Source of the DNA: Dipylidium caninum
Taxonomy: Eukaryota > Platyhelminthes > Cestoda > Cyclophyllidea > Dipylidiidae
Length of the DNA stretch: 64,000 bases
NCBI GenBank assembly: GCA_017562135.1
Contig: QEYB01001355.1
Location: forward strand, 248,001 to 312,000
Direction of reading: 5' to 3'
Under the pieces are notes generated by a model. The model worked only from the letters and a program-made list of their open reading frames with translations, had not been told where the DNA came from and did not search any database. The position numbers and the translations under genes are program-made. This document shows, piece by piece, positions 12,590 through 25,000 of this stretch (its first letter is position 1; every line of letters starts with the position of its first letter).

Positions 12590-14384
12590 CTGATGGTAGG
12601 GCAGCGGTGTGGAAGAAGTCGAGGTGAGTCGAGAGGGCTGGGCGGGAATTGCTCGTCTGGAGTGTGCTGCGTCGCAAAGGCGGCTCCGCCCGGGGCCGAG
12701 GCTCTACGAGGCGCGCGGCGGGCAGTGTTGGCGGCGTGAAGGGCTGGCTCATCGGAGGCGCCTGAACTGACAGAGTTTCGCGGCCAATGTTCTCAGCGGA
12801 ATCGGCTGAAAATGAGAACGGCGCCTTCGTGGCCTGCTGAGGAATGGTGTCGGGCCTCGGTTGACCCCGCCCACCTGGCAGTGGAGGAGCGGCCAAGTCA
12901 TGGGAGGCGTCGGAGGCCAAAGCGCCGCCTCTCGAGGCCACCACCCCACCGCAGTTTGCCTTTACAACTCTGAAAGGTGGCAGAGGCACTTCATTTCCGC
13001 TACCTTCCCCGATCCACATCCAGTCGGACGTTTTACTAAGTCGTGGGAAGTGGATAGGCAGGCCGGTTTTGGCATCTAAAAAATTAGTGGCACGCAATCA
13101 TAGGCGACTGTGCCCGGCAGCTTCGCCCTCGCCAGCGGAGGAGTCAGGCAGACTCCGCGACGGAGGCTCGTGGACCGGCGGCTCGGGAGCGTGGCCGCCG
13201 GTCCGATCGGGTCGGAGTCGTCGGGCCGCTGACGAAACAGGCGGCGGAGGGCAAGTGAGGCGGCCTGATTCGTGCGAGACCCGCGCCACCGCCCCGCAAA
13301 CACGAACGACCCGCCCGCGCTCGCCGCCAACGATTAAAACAATGGCACATGTTGGCAAGGCGAGTGAGATATAAGTACAAAATCTCACAAATCATATAAT
13401 TATTAACGGAATTAAATAAGGTTGGGGCATTTAATCGCTGGGCTAAAGAACTTTTAGTTGAATCGTTGGGGTTTATTAGCAGTCGTTACGCAAATCACAC
13501 CTTTTAATGGCGCCTTTGGCCGATTAACGGGGAGGTTGAAAAGGCACTAGGGAGTTAACAGCCGGAGCACCAAAGTGCGCCTTCACTTTAATCTGAGGAA
13601 TTAACTGGTGTTCTGGACGGCGCATCTCCCGCCCCTGCTGGCTGCCGGGATCGGCCCCCAAGCAGCCGAGAGGGGCGTCGAGGCTTCCCTCTCGCCCTCG
13701 CCACCGCGTCCACGACTTGGGGGCCACTGGCATTCGGGGAAGCCGACTTTCTCCACACCTCCTCAACCTGGTGCGCCGCCCTTGGGACCACCGAGGCTAC
13801 CCGCAGGCAGCTGTCCGAAGCATGCGATCGCCTTCTTGGTGAGCAACAGGAAAATCGCCGCCAGGACGGTCTCTGCGGCCTCAGGTCTCATGGACTAGTC
13901 AAGCTGCATTCCATCGGCGTCGCCGACTGCCAGCACAGACGCGCGCAACACCCGCTGCCCTCTCCCCATCTGCGCGGTTTTCCCCAGCGCCCGTCTCGCG
14001 GAACTCTCGTCCCACCGCGCCACAGGGAGTGTGGAAAATCTCCTCACCAGCTTTCCAACTAAATTATGCATTCGCCCACTTAGTGTAGAAAGTTAGCGTT
14101 AGTTTTAGTGTCCGTGAGACTCCTATTCTCCCTCCTCACATGACCACGTTGGCCCACGTGGCTCCGCGCCAGTACTCCGCGATGAACGCCAGGTTTTCCT
14201 CCTCCATCCAGGGGAAAAAGTGCTGCTCAGGGGAAGACGAGGCAGGCGGGAAGGCGACGGCATCCGGGGCCTTTGCCCGGGGCGTGGCAGGGGTCATGTG
14301 AGGCTGGCTGTCATGAGTTGGCGAGCTGCCATCCCTCCGGGGTGGCTGTTTGGCGACGGAGGGTGGGAGAGGACAGCAGACCAA
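12590..14384 (-). CDS. Tentative exons of an unrecognised minus-strand gene
   Basis: Three blocks look coding and are bounded by splice signals. Block one, about 14384-14140, is Pro/Ser-rich, contains FFPWMEEENLAFIAEYWRG and ends at donor gtgagg. Block two, 13872-13801, has acceptor gccgcag and donor gtagcc, is 72 nt and phase-compatible with block one, and reads DRPGGDFPVAHQEGDRML. Block three, 13075-12590, has acceptor ttttttag and donor gtaggg, begins AKTGLPIHFPRLSKTSDWMW and continues as a Pro/Ala/Ser-rich low-complexity stretch. Blocks two and three do not share phase, so an exon is missing or one block is wrong. FPWM recalls the Hox hexapeptide, but no homeodomain is present and I do not assign a family. 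Start and end are unknown. Confidence 0.3.
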
Positions 14385-16091
14385 ATGGGGATGGCGCTGT
14401 GGGCGAAGCGGGAGTCAGGCTCCATAAGCGTGCGATCGGACATTTGGTTGGCGAGTCGCGGGGAAACCGAAAAAAGTTGACCAGCCACACGTCCGAGCAC
14501 TGTAAGTTCTGAGTTTGCGTTTTTGTCCGAAATGATCGCTTCGCTTCCTTTGACTAATTCAAAAGGGTCCTTTAGGGAGAAGGCTACCAAAAGCATGACC
14601 ATCTGGCTCCTCCTCCTCCTCCTCCTTGGGCGGTGCTTCAAGCCACCTCCTGCCTCATAGCCGGGTTTTGCTTGGTCAAGTCACCCGGTCTGGCATTAAC
14701 AATAATGTGGAACAACTTGAGGTTTTTTTGCCTCATTGGGATGCGAAAGCTATTGGCTTAATCGCCACGAGAATGTCCGACCGATCGACGGAGAATGCGG
14801 AAGCCGAGGCCCCCAAGGTGGCGGCGTCCACTCGGCGTCCCTCGGCGGCCTCTCGCCTCCCACAGCAGTGGCCGTGCACAAGCAGTGTGCAATGATTAAA
14901 AATTAATCCCCACCCGCCGGCTGAGAGTCGCAGGCGGCTCTAAAATACCCACCTTCTGAATTATTCCACCGTCTTGTGGGCTTCAGCCGCGTGAGTTGGC
15001 TGTCGAGGCGCGTGGAGTCGGGCTGCTCTTCGCCGCTGTCGTCAAGATGGCGCGGGGCCGGCGGCAGAAACTAAACTTCACCGGCTTTTTTCGGGATTAC
15101 GCGGACTCGCGTGCTCACCTAACTGTTTTTAATGTACTAGCAATCGACAGTTTAGCTTCTCTGGAGTGGCCGGGAAGACATTTCTCCAGCGTGAAATGCC
15201 TCTGAGCACCGCGAGGGCCCGCCGTGACAAGAGTGCTCTCCGAGGCAGGCTAGTTTTGGCAGAGGAGGCGGCTTCCCCCTTTAACGAGCATGGCGGAAGG
15301 GCGCAAATGGCTGCCGGCTCCGACCGCGCCTCGCCTTCGCCTCCCAGGGCGCTCGAGGCTGCCTCGGGGCGGAGGAGGGCGGACCGACCAACGTCCCGAC
15401 GCGAGAGTCCGATATCTCCCCGCCTGCCGCTCTGGGAAGCTTCCTCGAGGCGGGCGGTCGGCCAGGCCGGACGTGGTCGAGGTCCACGTCCCCACCGGTC
15501 ATCAGAGCGGGGGCGGAGGCCTTCGGTGCGCCGAACACGCCTGTCACGCCCGACTCCTGCAGTCACCGCGGCCAGCTCGGCTTCAACAACTCTACCGCCG
15601 GCGAGGTGGGGTCTCTCTGAAAGGCTACAATTGGTGGAATTTGGCTGGTCCGCGCGGCGAAATGTCCGCCCAAATCGACTCGCGTCCATTTTTTTTGCCT
15701 CAGTGCAGGTCGACCTGGTGTTGCGCTTTTCGGCTGGTATTGAAGGCGGCATTCCAAGTCTCACCGTGGTGAGGCTCGTCCAGAAGCCAGACAATTCGGT
15801 TTAACGTCGAGGCATCCTCGCCAATTTCCCCACCCGTGCAAAATTGTCCCCTGCCAAGAAGCAGTTGAGATGGTGCCCGCACTCCCCCTCGCCCACCGAC
15901 CGTGTTGCCCTGCCTGGAAAGGGCGGAAGGCAGTGAGGGGGGAAGGAGAGACCGCACCGTTCAACATACTCGGCGCCAAAAGCATCCACGTGATGAGGTG
16001 CCCATCGAGGAGAGGCGAGGAGTACCGAATAACCCCAGCATGTGAAGATGCCAAGTAACTCAATCTCATTTGCCTCGTGTCTCACCGGCAG
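14385..16091. other. CpG-rich region, probable 5' end of the 16.1-26.8 kb gene
   Basis: The stretch has a CCT repeat at 14608-14626 and a CpG-rich core at about 15000-15600. Candidate starts on the plus strand include an ATG at about 14773 (MSDRSTENAEAEAPK, with gtggcg next) and one at about 15047 in good Kozak context (MARGRRQKLNFTGFF). Neither has a donor in the phase required by the first supported exon at 16092, so the initiator exon is unresolved. Confidence 0.3.
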
Positions 16092-19000
16092 CGGCTACGC
16101 GGGTGGGGACGAGCGCCGAGCAGAAGTTCTTCAAGTCCCCTTTCGCCGAAAGGGGAGTCTGCGGTAGGTGGGCCTCAGCTGCGGAGAGCCGAGCAGAAAT
16201 GTTGAAGGTTCGGAGTGGGAGCATAAAGCGGCACTTAGTCGGGAGGACTCAACGGATTTTATCAGGAGAAGTCGCTTTTCTAGTCTCAATTGAGTGCACG
16301 GAGACCAGGTGAATGGAGAACGTCCTTCACGGTATTTCTCGCCAGGTAATGGATTTCCTTCCGTACAATTGACGAAAGAAGAGAAGGAAAGGATCGTTTC
16401 TATTCTTCGAAAACTTAAATTCGTGCAGGAAGATCGCATGCAACGCGAGGACGCCCGTTTGTAGAGGACGATGTCGCTGCCAACGAAGGAAGACCAGCGG
16501 GAAAGCGTCGGTCACTGGGCTTTTAGCGCTAATTACAAACGTCCTGCAGTAGAAATGTCGGTCGAAGATGATAGTTGGTTTATATACAGGTCACAATACA
16601 ATTATTTACGCCTTTCCAGCCTCATATTCAGGCACTCCCACCATACTACTGAAACAATCTTGTAAGTAGCATTTCTATCTTAATTTACGATCCACCATTC
16701 TTTCCACCGTTTATCGCATACACCATTCGTATGAGTTCAACCCGTAGCTAACACTTTTTGTATGCGGTTTGTTAATTTAAAATCGCGTTGGTGCGCTTGT
16801 GCGTGGGTGGGCGGGGATGGAGGGTTGTCTGGGCGGAGTGACAGCTGAAAACAAGCGTGACTCGACCGATCATTTCAGTCCGTCCCTCTTACCTGGCGTA
16901 AATTTAGTGGATTAATCAAGACACGTTGACATCCCAAACTGTCTATACTATTCTAAATGAGCGCAGCCAGAGAAAAAAAAACAAAACAAAAAACCGACTC
17001 GCTGAACTGTTTATCAGCCTTGCTGTGGTGTCGCGGCAACGTTGGAGAGACGAGACCTGGTCTTCGGGTGACAGGATGATTAATGTCCGTCTGAACCGTC
17101 TCGTAGCGATCATCTAACTGTACTTCAGTCGCTAACGTATTTGCTCATCGCGTCTCAGCTCTTTCGGCCGAAAGTGAGGGGCTGAGGGAGCCGGTGTCCG
17201 ACTCACTGACATGTCACTAGTTTCAACGAGGCGCCCACCTTCTCCTCCCTCTGGCCCCATAGGCGCTGGGTCGAGGGGGCGCGTGGACTTGCTGTCCGTG
17301 GCCAGCTCGCCCCGCCATTCGGACCAACCGCGGCCGGTAACGCATGCCCAGTAGATTACGCGCCCTCGAGACCGGGCGGTGCTCCCTTTTTCCGCGTATC
17401 GAGGGCGAGGGCGCCGCCGTCGGACGGAGTGCCGCCTCTCGCCTCATTCGCGTCTCCTCGTGGCCCTTTCATGCGCCCGTCGGCCAATCGGCCAATCGCC
17501 GGTCCGACCCCAGTCAGCCCCGCGCCACAAACACAATCAGTCCCGGGCTCGGTGGGGCAGGCGTTTTGCGTCGAGGGGCCGTGCTTCCGGAGGCGAGCAA
17601 CTCTCCCCTATTCGGACCAACTTCCACGTCGAATCGTCGCATGTACTGAGAACCTTCGACCAAACACCGCCGTTGCACTCGCCCGCGAGGCCTGACCGCA
17701 GCAGTGGCTCTGCCAGGCTCGCACGGGGGGAAAGATGTAGAACTCGACGACCTGGTGGAAGGCAGCCTCGCCCTGCACCCTCCGCTCCGCGCCCTTTCCC
17801 CGTGGAAGGCCTCGGTGTCGGTTGCATCGTCCAGGGCGGGTGAAGGCATAACATGACCTTTCAGGCGTGTTGGCAGTCTTCTCGCATCTGTCGGCATCAG
17901 GAACAAGTTCCTTAGCAGGAATAAAGCCGCATATTTAATTATTTACATGATAAATGCAAAGAAGAGGATGCCTTGACTCATTAAATGTCCTCAGACAATG
18001 GGCTTGATGACCGCCTTCGTCCCTAGGCTAAGAGGAACTGGGAGAACGAGGCGAAAGGTTGCCTCGACGCTCACATCTACGAGGTAAGTGAGTGGGAGGA
18101 GTTGCACGACATTCATCGGGTGGTGGAGCCGCCGTCTCCTCCTTCCCGTCCTCCCTTCGAGGCGGGTAACAGGCGATCGCCGAAAGGTGACTGGAAGTAT
18201 GTGTCTCTTCTATGTGCCTGCACCTCCTCCTCCTCCACGTCTGAGCCTCTCCTCTCACTCTCTTCACTGTCTAGCGACCAGTCGCCGCGTCCCTGTCTTC
18301 CCCCCGCGTCCAGTGACGAGGAGACGCGGGAGCTGACGTCAAGCGCCACTCTGCGGCGGGCGGAGGGGGTGGCTGCCCGCCAAATCGACGCACACGTCAG
18401 CTCGTGACTGCGAAGAGGGGCGGAAGGTTGCCGCGAGGTCTGTCAAGCTCGGCACGTCTACCACTTGTAGCCTGAAAGTGTGGCTTCACGCCTTCCGCCT
18501 GTCCGCGGCAGAAGGTCGCCCATTACCGCGGACGGACGCTACCTTAGAGTGAGCTAAACGTTGTCGAGACCTCCAGTCAAATTAGACAGCGATGTAACAG
18601 TCTACACAAACCTCTTAGACTGAGTCCCGTCACCCCGAAATCTCAAATAATACGGATACTACTTAAATTGCCCTTAATGAGTAGTATATGCCACCATCGG
18701 TAATAATGTTGTTAAGTACTCGGGCATGTTGACAAATGGGAGCAAGGAAAATAATGATAGCAGCCGAAGTGGAAGGAAGCCATAGGGCCGGCTTACAGCC
18801 ATGCCAACCTCGGACCGTCGCGCTCTCGGCCGCAGACACACGCACGCGGTGGGGCGGACGCTTTGGGGCTGTCGCGGTGGCCCCGGGGGGTGCGTGAGGC
18901 CGGGGCCGAAGGGGCGGGATGTTCCACCTCAGAGCGTCTTCCTGTGTTCCCCGGCGAGACCAGGCGCCGAGGGCAAATTCCGCGGACTTTGCGCCGGCTA

Positions 19001-22000
19001 AAGTCGAGGACAGCTAAAATAAATGCGTCTGCGAGGCGGCGAGGGCTTTTTTACTACTTAACAGCCGGTAAGACATTATTTGAGGCGGCGAATTAGCTTG
19101 AAAAATTCCCATATTTAACACGAACGATGGCGCACTCCGTCACGTGCCTCGGCGGTGCAAATGCGGCTGTAGGCGAGGCGAAGTCGGGCCTGGCGGTGGC
19201 CGCCACAGACGGGCATCGCCGTCAAAGCCGGTCCACTCGTCAGCGGCGTGCGGTCCGCCGAGGGGATCCAGCCAAACCCGCGGGTGCGTGGCCACGCATG
19301 AGGCTCAGACTGCGGGGCGAGGCGTGTGGAAGCGCTCGACCGCGGCGCCAGACCCGCCCGATTTCGTCTCGGCAGCTCGCCTGGCCACCCAGTGAGCTTC
19401 ATCGAGCGGCGGAATCTCTAGGCGCCGATCCGCCAAACCAAAGTGAACCACTCGTTCTCCGGAGCCACAGTGGCCAAACGGGAAAATAAAACTGAGAATT
19501 CAAAAACCGCTCCCTCTACCGCCATTCCCATCCCTTCTTAATCGCTCGTCCCCTCCCTCCCCCCGGAGGGAGAAGTACTACATGCGGAGTTTGAGCAGCG
19601 AGTCATGAGGAAGGAATTTCGGCCACCGTGGGAGTGGGACGCGATTTACCCTCGTCTCCTCGCTGGCGTGTGTTCCGCGCAGAGCAGTTGAGGCCACGAG
19701 GGGCGGGAAGGGTTGGCTGCCGCCGGGGGGGGGTGGAGGGGGAGGGGGAGGAGACGAGATGAGATTACGCTGTGACGAGATCAAAACGCCATTCCCACTC
19801 TCGTTGCACTGAAGTGGAAGAACTTGGCAAGGACGACTGAGTGCAGGAGTAAAACGTCAGTGCGGACGGAATGGCAGCCCGGTTGAGGGCAGCCTTGCCC
19901 GGTACGTCCCATTCCGTGCCGCTTCTTTGCGGAAGGCGATCGTGCTCCGTTCCTCGCGGCGGGTTGCACCGCTGGAGGCAGGTGGCGGAGGAGGAGGAGG
20001 CGACTGTGTCTCTCACACCGGCAAGATGTCACGGCCGGGTAGCAGCTCCCCTCACTCGCCTCGCCGACAGGTGCCGCCTCAAGCATGCGCGCAGCGAAGG
20101 GTTCGCAACGGACACAGCGTGCAGAGAGGACGCGGGTGCGGCGAGTTGGGCGAAAGGACGGTGGGACGAGAGGCGTTTCCGTGCGCCCATCTGCCCCCAA
20201 AGCCTCTTCTCGTCTCATGAGACGGCCTACAGGCGGAGACGAGTTCACCTCTGGCTGATCTCGACGGCGACGGCGGAGAGGCGGAACGGAGACGCGGGTC
20301 GGTGGCGGGCAGGCGGGCGGGAGGGCAGCGCAGCGGAGCAGGAGCTGCTAGACGGAGGCCTCGTGGCGACCGTACGACGAGGTGAACGAACGGGGCAGAC
20401 GGGAAAGATGGCGCGGATGACTGAATGGCGTCAGTAGTTGTGTTCGAGTGCAAGTTCAGCCTACCTGTCAATGTGTCACATCGGTGTCACTCTCCCCGGT
20501 GTGACTGGAGATTTGTTGGTCCTCTGAGGGCGGCAGGCAGCGAGGGCATGTGAGACCAGGCGAGGGGCGCCAAAGAGAGAGAGCGAGAGCAGCAGCAGCA
20601 GCAGGAGGAAGCGGGGGGCACGCAGATCGCGAGGGTCCCGAGCCGAGTTTCGGTGCTGAGAAGAGGCGCAGCGAGGGTGCCAGAGCAGCAACCAATCGCG
20701 TCCGCCTGACTGCACCCACCGAGGCTCGAGCAACCTGTCCACCAAACTGACAAGTCAATGTCCGCCACTGACACTGGCTACCGCCGAGAAAAATCGTCTC
20801 TCGCAGTCGAAAGTGTCAATCGTTGTGAACAGGCTGATCTTCCCGCCTGGGTTCCGTGTGGAAGCAGTCTGCGTCCGTTTCTTACGCCGGTTAAATTGGA
20901 TATTGAAGTCTCGCGTGGGGAAATGAAGTGTCCACTGACGCCGTTGGCCGGCCGACTGTCGTCCTCAGGGAGGAATGTTCAAAGGAGCATTTCGTGTGGA
21001 GGCCCGATGCTGTCCGCACCTCCGCGCCTGGGAGGCGGCGGGGCCGGGGCGCGGCGCGGAAGGCACCACGACGCAGTAAATGGCTGATAAGCGCCGAATA
21101 AGCGATTGACCACCGCGTTAATTCACGCCATCTCCTTCAAATGCCGTCCTCCAATTCTCGATCAGTCGCCCCTCACCCGCACTGGTAGCTTCATAGGTTT
21201 GTTGATGGACGACACTGCCTCGGCGGGCCTCACCTCACCCCCAGGCTCCCCTCAGCCCCGTTTGTCCTCTCGCAGTGCGATGTCGAGGCCGACGACTTGA
21301 CCTGGAGGGGCGAGGACAGGGAAATGCTCTGTTTCTGCCCGCTCGCGGGGGGCCGCGAGCCCTTGCGCCCCGCTCCGCTCGCGACGGGCCTTCCTGCTCC
21401 CTGCTCCGCCCGTCGACAACAGTTCCTCCGTGCGGATATGCGGCCTGTCCAAAGCACATTGGCCGAGTCCCGCAAGCCGGTGGAATCCGACGCGTCCGAG
21501 GCCGAGAAGATGCCTCGCATAACACTGATTTGCAAGCAATGTTCCTCCACGAGATGCCTCCTAAAAGTGGGTCTCGTCTTCAAAAGTGTCCGTTCCACGC
21601 CTCAACCGATTGGGTTATGTTTTATTTAAGCGAATGCTGTGATATTCTTGATTTGACGACCTGACGACCACCTTCCTCTTTCCGGGCGAAGGCGATGACT
21701 TCCACGTCGCGGTTAGACGCTATTCACTCGAACGGAGAGGGTTGGAGGAACGCGGCCATTTCAAACTAAAGCATTATAGCGAAAAGAGAGCAGAATAATA
21801 TTTCTCTTTCGTCAGACGTTTTGATGTCGCCGAGACGCGGAGTGGAGAAAGGGCGGCAGAGTCGTCCCGCCTACGCGTCAGGCACACCTTCGTCTCCTGC
21901 AGGCCTGCGGGTGGCGGGGTGGAGTCCTTAATCGAGCCTGCTGGACAGCCAGAGGGCGGGCGGGGCGCGCGGGGTGGTGGACGACCTCTGAGGGCGCTCC

Positions 22001-25000
22001 GTCGCAGCCGCCTATGCCCGAGGAAGATGAAGGGGACCTTCAATGCGCCGTCCCTCGACGACCCCGTGAGCGGAGCAGGAGACAACCCTGTCGCGGGGGG
22101 CGGGTCGTCTACCTCCGGGCTTAACGTCCTCCGGCGGAGTGGGCGGGGAGACACGCCACCACGTCGACAGATCCGCGTGCGTGCGTCGCTCGGCGTCGGG
22201 AGGTCGACCGAGAAGTTCTCCTCGTCGCGGCGACGCCAATCGTCCACACGCAGCACGTGTTTACGAGGGACATTCACGGCTCTCTCTCTCTCCCCGTCCA
22301 CCGCCCCCACCCACCGCTCATTCCACACCCCGCCGAGGTAGCAAATTAACTCAAATAAAGCTGCTCCACTTTGGTCGCGAGCCGGAAGCGACGGTGACTA
22401 CTGCCGACTGACTACTGATAAAAGTTCATCCCCGCCACTGCGCTTTTTGCGAATTTCAAGAGGGAGGAAATGTCGCTGAAGCATGTAGAAATCAAGTGAA
22501 AGCGTCCGGTGGAGGTGGCCCGAAAAGCTTGAAGCAGGCGATTGCGACCTGTCTGACGATCCACGCCCCGCACGGCCGTCCTTGACCGAAGGCCATGGTG
22601 GGGCGCAATCCTCTACCGCGAAAACATCGAATGCCAAGGAAAGTGGACCACGCGGGGCTGGCGGAGGTGAAACGAGCTCGAGTGGAGCCCATTTCGCCTA
22701 CGGGACTTGCCCAGTCGGCGCGAGGAGCATCCTCTGCACGGGTGGTGTCTCCGCCACTGATTCCCCCTTCGCATGTTCTCTTTTACAGCGCTGTAGGTGG
22801 CGATAAGGTTATCGCCGATGCCGAGGCAGCTATCAGGCGGCTTGGCGGATGCCGCGGTGAGGAGAGACGAGGAGCTCCGGGTGAGGGCGGTAATTAAGTC
22901 GTAAAGACCGGCTTAATCGGCTCATTAACCCTCAGCTCCCTCCGCCTGCCCCGCGGGGGTGGGTTTTCGTCGGGGCGGTGGCCTGCATCGGCCGAGAGAC
23001 GCGGTGGCGGGGCAGACGCGCGACGGCAACTGGGCTTATGCCGATATTAGCGCGGAGAGACCGCCCCCCCCCCCCTCCTCCTCTTCCTACACGCCCGCAG
23101 TTTGCGGTGTTAGAGTCGGGACCGTTTGTAGCCTGTCCAGTTGGCTAGGGGAGACGAAGTGAAGCAGTTGTCCATCTAAGCCTAAACTAAGAAAAGAAGA
23201 TGAAGATGAAGATGAAGATGAAGGAGGCGCGTCGACCAAGGCGCGCAGGTGTGAGAGTGGCGAGAGCGAAGTGACAGCCTGTCAGACGAGAGAACGAGGC
23301 GGAGGGCGTGGCTGAGGGGATGGAGGCGGCGTAAGCGCTGCCTGTTAAGCCTCCGGACGGGGGGGGGGGGCGGGGCGGGGCGGGGGCGGGGCATCGCAGG
23401 GGAAGGGAGAGGAGGGCGGAGGGAGCGGGATGAAGGAGGATCGAAGGCGGGGCGAACGAGGCGTTTGTGGAGATTGTCAGTGGACTAGAGACTTGAGGTG
23501 GTGTTGAGGGAGGACAAAAGAAAAAGTTTTGTATTGCGACTAAATCCTGTCAGGGAAGGCTTCGTCATAAACAGATGGGCGCACGGAAACGCCTCTCGTC
23601 CCACCGTCCTTTCGCCCAACTCGCCGCACCCGCGTCCCCTCTGCACGCTGTCTCATTCCGACTTGGCTGCGCACCCTTCACCGTCGACTGGAGGCGCGGC
23701 CAAGCGGTGCTTGAGGCGGCACCACCTGCAGGCGCGTGGCAGGAGTGACAGCCACAGCCACAGCCGCCGCCTCCATTCCCGCTCGGGATGACTGACGGCC
23801 AATGGGCGACTCGTGGATGTCACTTGGGAGAAGACGCCGCCTCTCCACCTTCGTCGGTGCGACGAGGGATCGCGTGTGTGTTTGCTCTCACTGGGTGGGA
23901 GCGAAGGCGACCCGCCTTTCTGCGATCCTCCGATCAACACGACGCCGGTCCGCGGCTGACTGGAGCGTCGGTCTGCGCCGCCTCCACCCGAGACGAGAGG
24001 AAGTCGCTGACGCTCGGAAAACCGCACTCGGGTAGACTGCAGGGGGCAGACCGGTCCGCACCGCATTCTCCCACGCCGTCAGTTCGGTCTGGTGGGCCGT
24101 GAGCCGGTGTTCAGAGTGGACACAGGAGGGCGTTCGCCTCGAGGAATAACTCCTGTCGGCGGTGGATTTGCCATGAGCCTCCGTTTGCACGCGTCGGCTC
24201 AACTCATTCCAGCGAGGTGCAAGTGATCAGACGACTGGACTGACCGGTGGAAGGACGACCATCGCAGCAGTCTTCGGCAGTCCTCATGGCCGACTTCGCG
24301 AAACGGACCAGTGCGGGCGGTGGGGCCGCATTCCTCTGGCACAGTCGGTAGACACGGCAACGTCTCGCCTCGCCCTCTCCTCGCCTCCTCGCCTCGGGAA
24401 AGTGGCTCGACAAATTGGCTTCGACGGCGGATATTCCTCGGCCCCTTTCAAGGCTCGGACAGCCTCGCACCGCTTAGACAGCGACGCGACACCCCGACGG
24501 AGAGGTCGACTGTCCCAATGACTGCTTAAGCAGCAGGTGCGTCTGGCGATTTTGTCTTTCTGTCCCCGAATTAACTGAATCGCTCGTCAGGCTCCACAGG
24601 GCTGCTTGTCTGCACAACTCAATGACATCCACTCCGGAACACCTGCTTTCCTCTGCTCACTCACCAATTTGCAGTCTCGTCTACTCTGCAAACACTTCGA
24701 AATTTTCATGCGAGGAGATTTGTTTGGTGCAGAACCTCGGCCTTTTTGCATTCCAGTTTAGGCGAGCCCTGTTGCCTACATGGGGAAGGGGGGGGCTACC
24801 GCCACCCTCTGGGCCGTTTTTTTCGCCTTTCGAGGGAGCGAGACGGTTGAGGCGACGCCCGCACCCCTCACCGTCTCGCCGCGCCGAGGACAACCCGGAA
24901 GCCTTGGGCGGCCAGAGCCGCGGTGCATGCCAGCGTCTCGTGAACGCCTCCTATCTGCCCACTTTATGTCGCTCCGAGCTGCCGTAATACCGCTGCTTCT

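Larger units (their letters stand above)
16461..22788 (+). other. Large intron of the 16.1-26.8 kb gene
   Basis: GC-rich in most of its length, with a candidate cassette exon at 18027-18083 and one arm of an inverted repeat at 20114-20193. A purine-rich tract lies at about 19728-19760 and an AGC repeat at about 20589-20601. No independent gene could be supported inside it. Confidence 0.4.

Noticed and set aside
14140..14250. FPWM motif as evidence for a Hox gene
   Set aside because: No homeodomain helix (WFQNRR-type) was found within several kb on the same strand, and the residues after FPWM do not fit a Hox linker.
16346..16460. Rab-effector (rabphilin/RIM) gene joined to the downstream C2 domains at 32-38 kb
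   Set aside because: The helix is only weakly similar, no zinc finger was found, the transcript appears to end at 26760 with a poly(A) signal, and the C2 gene has its own promoter at 29.4 kb.
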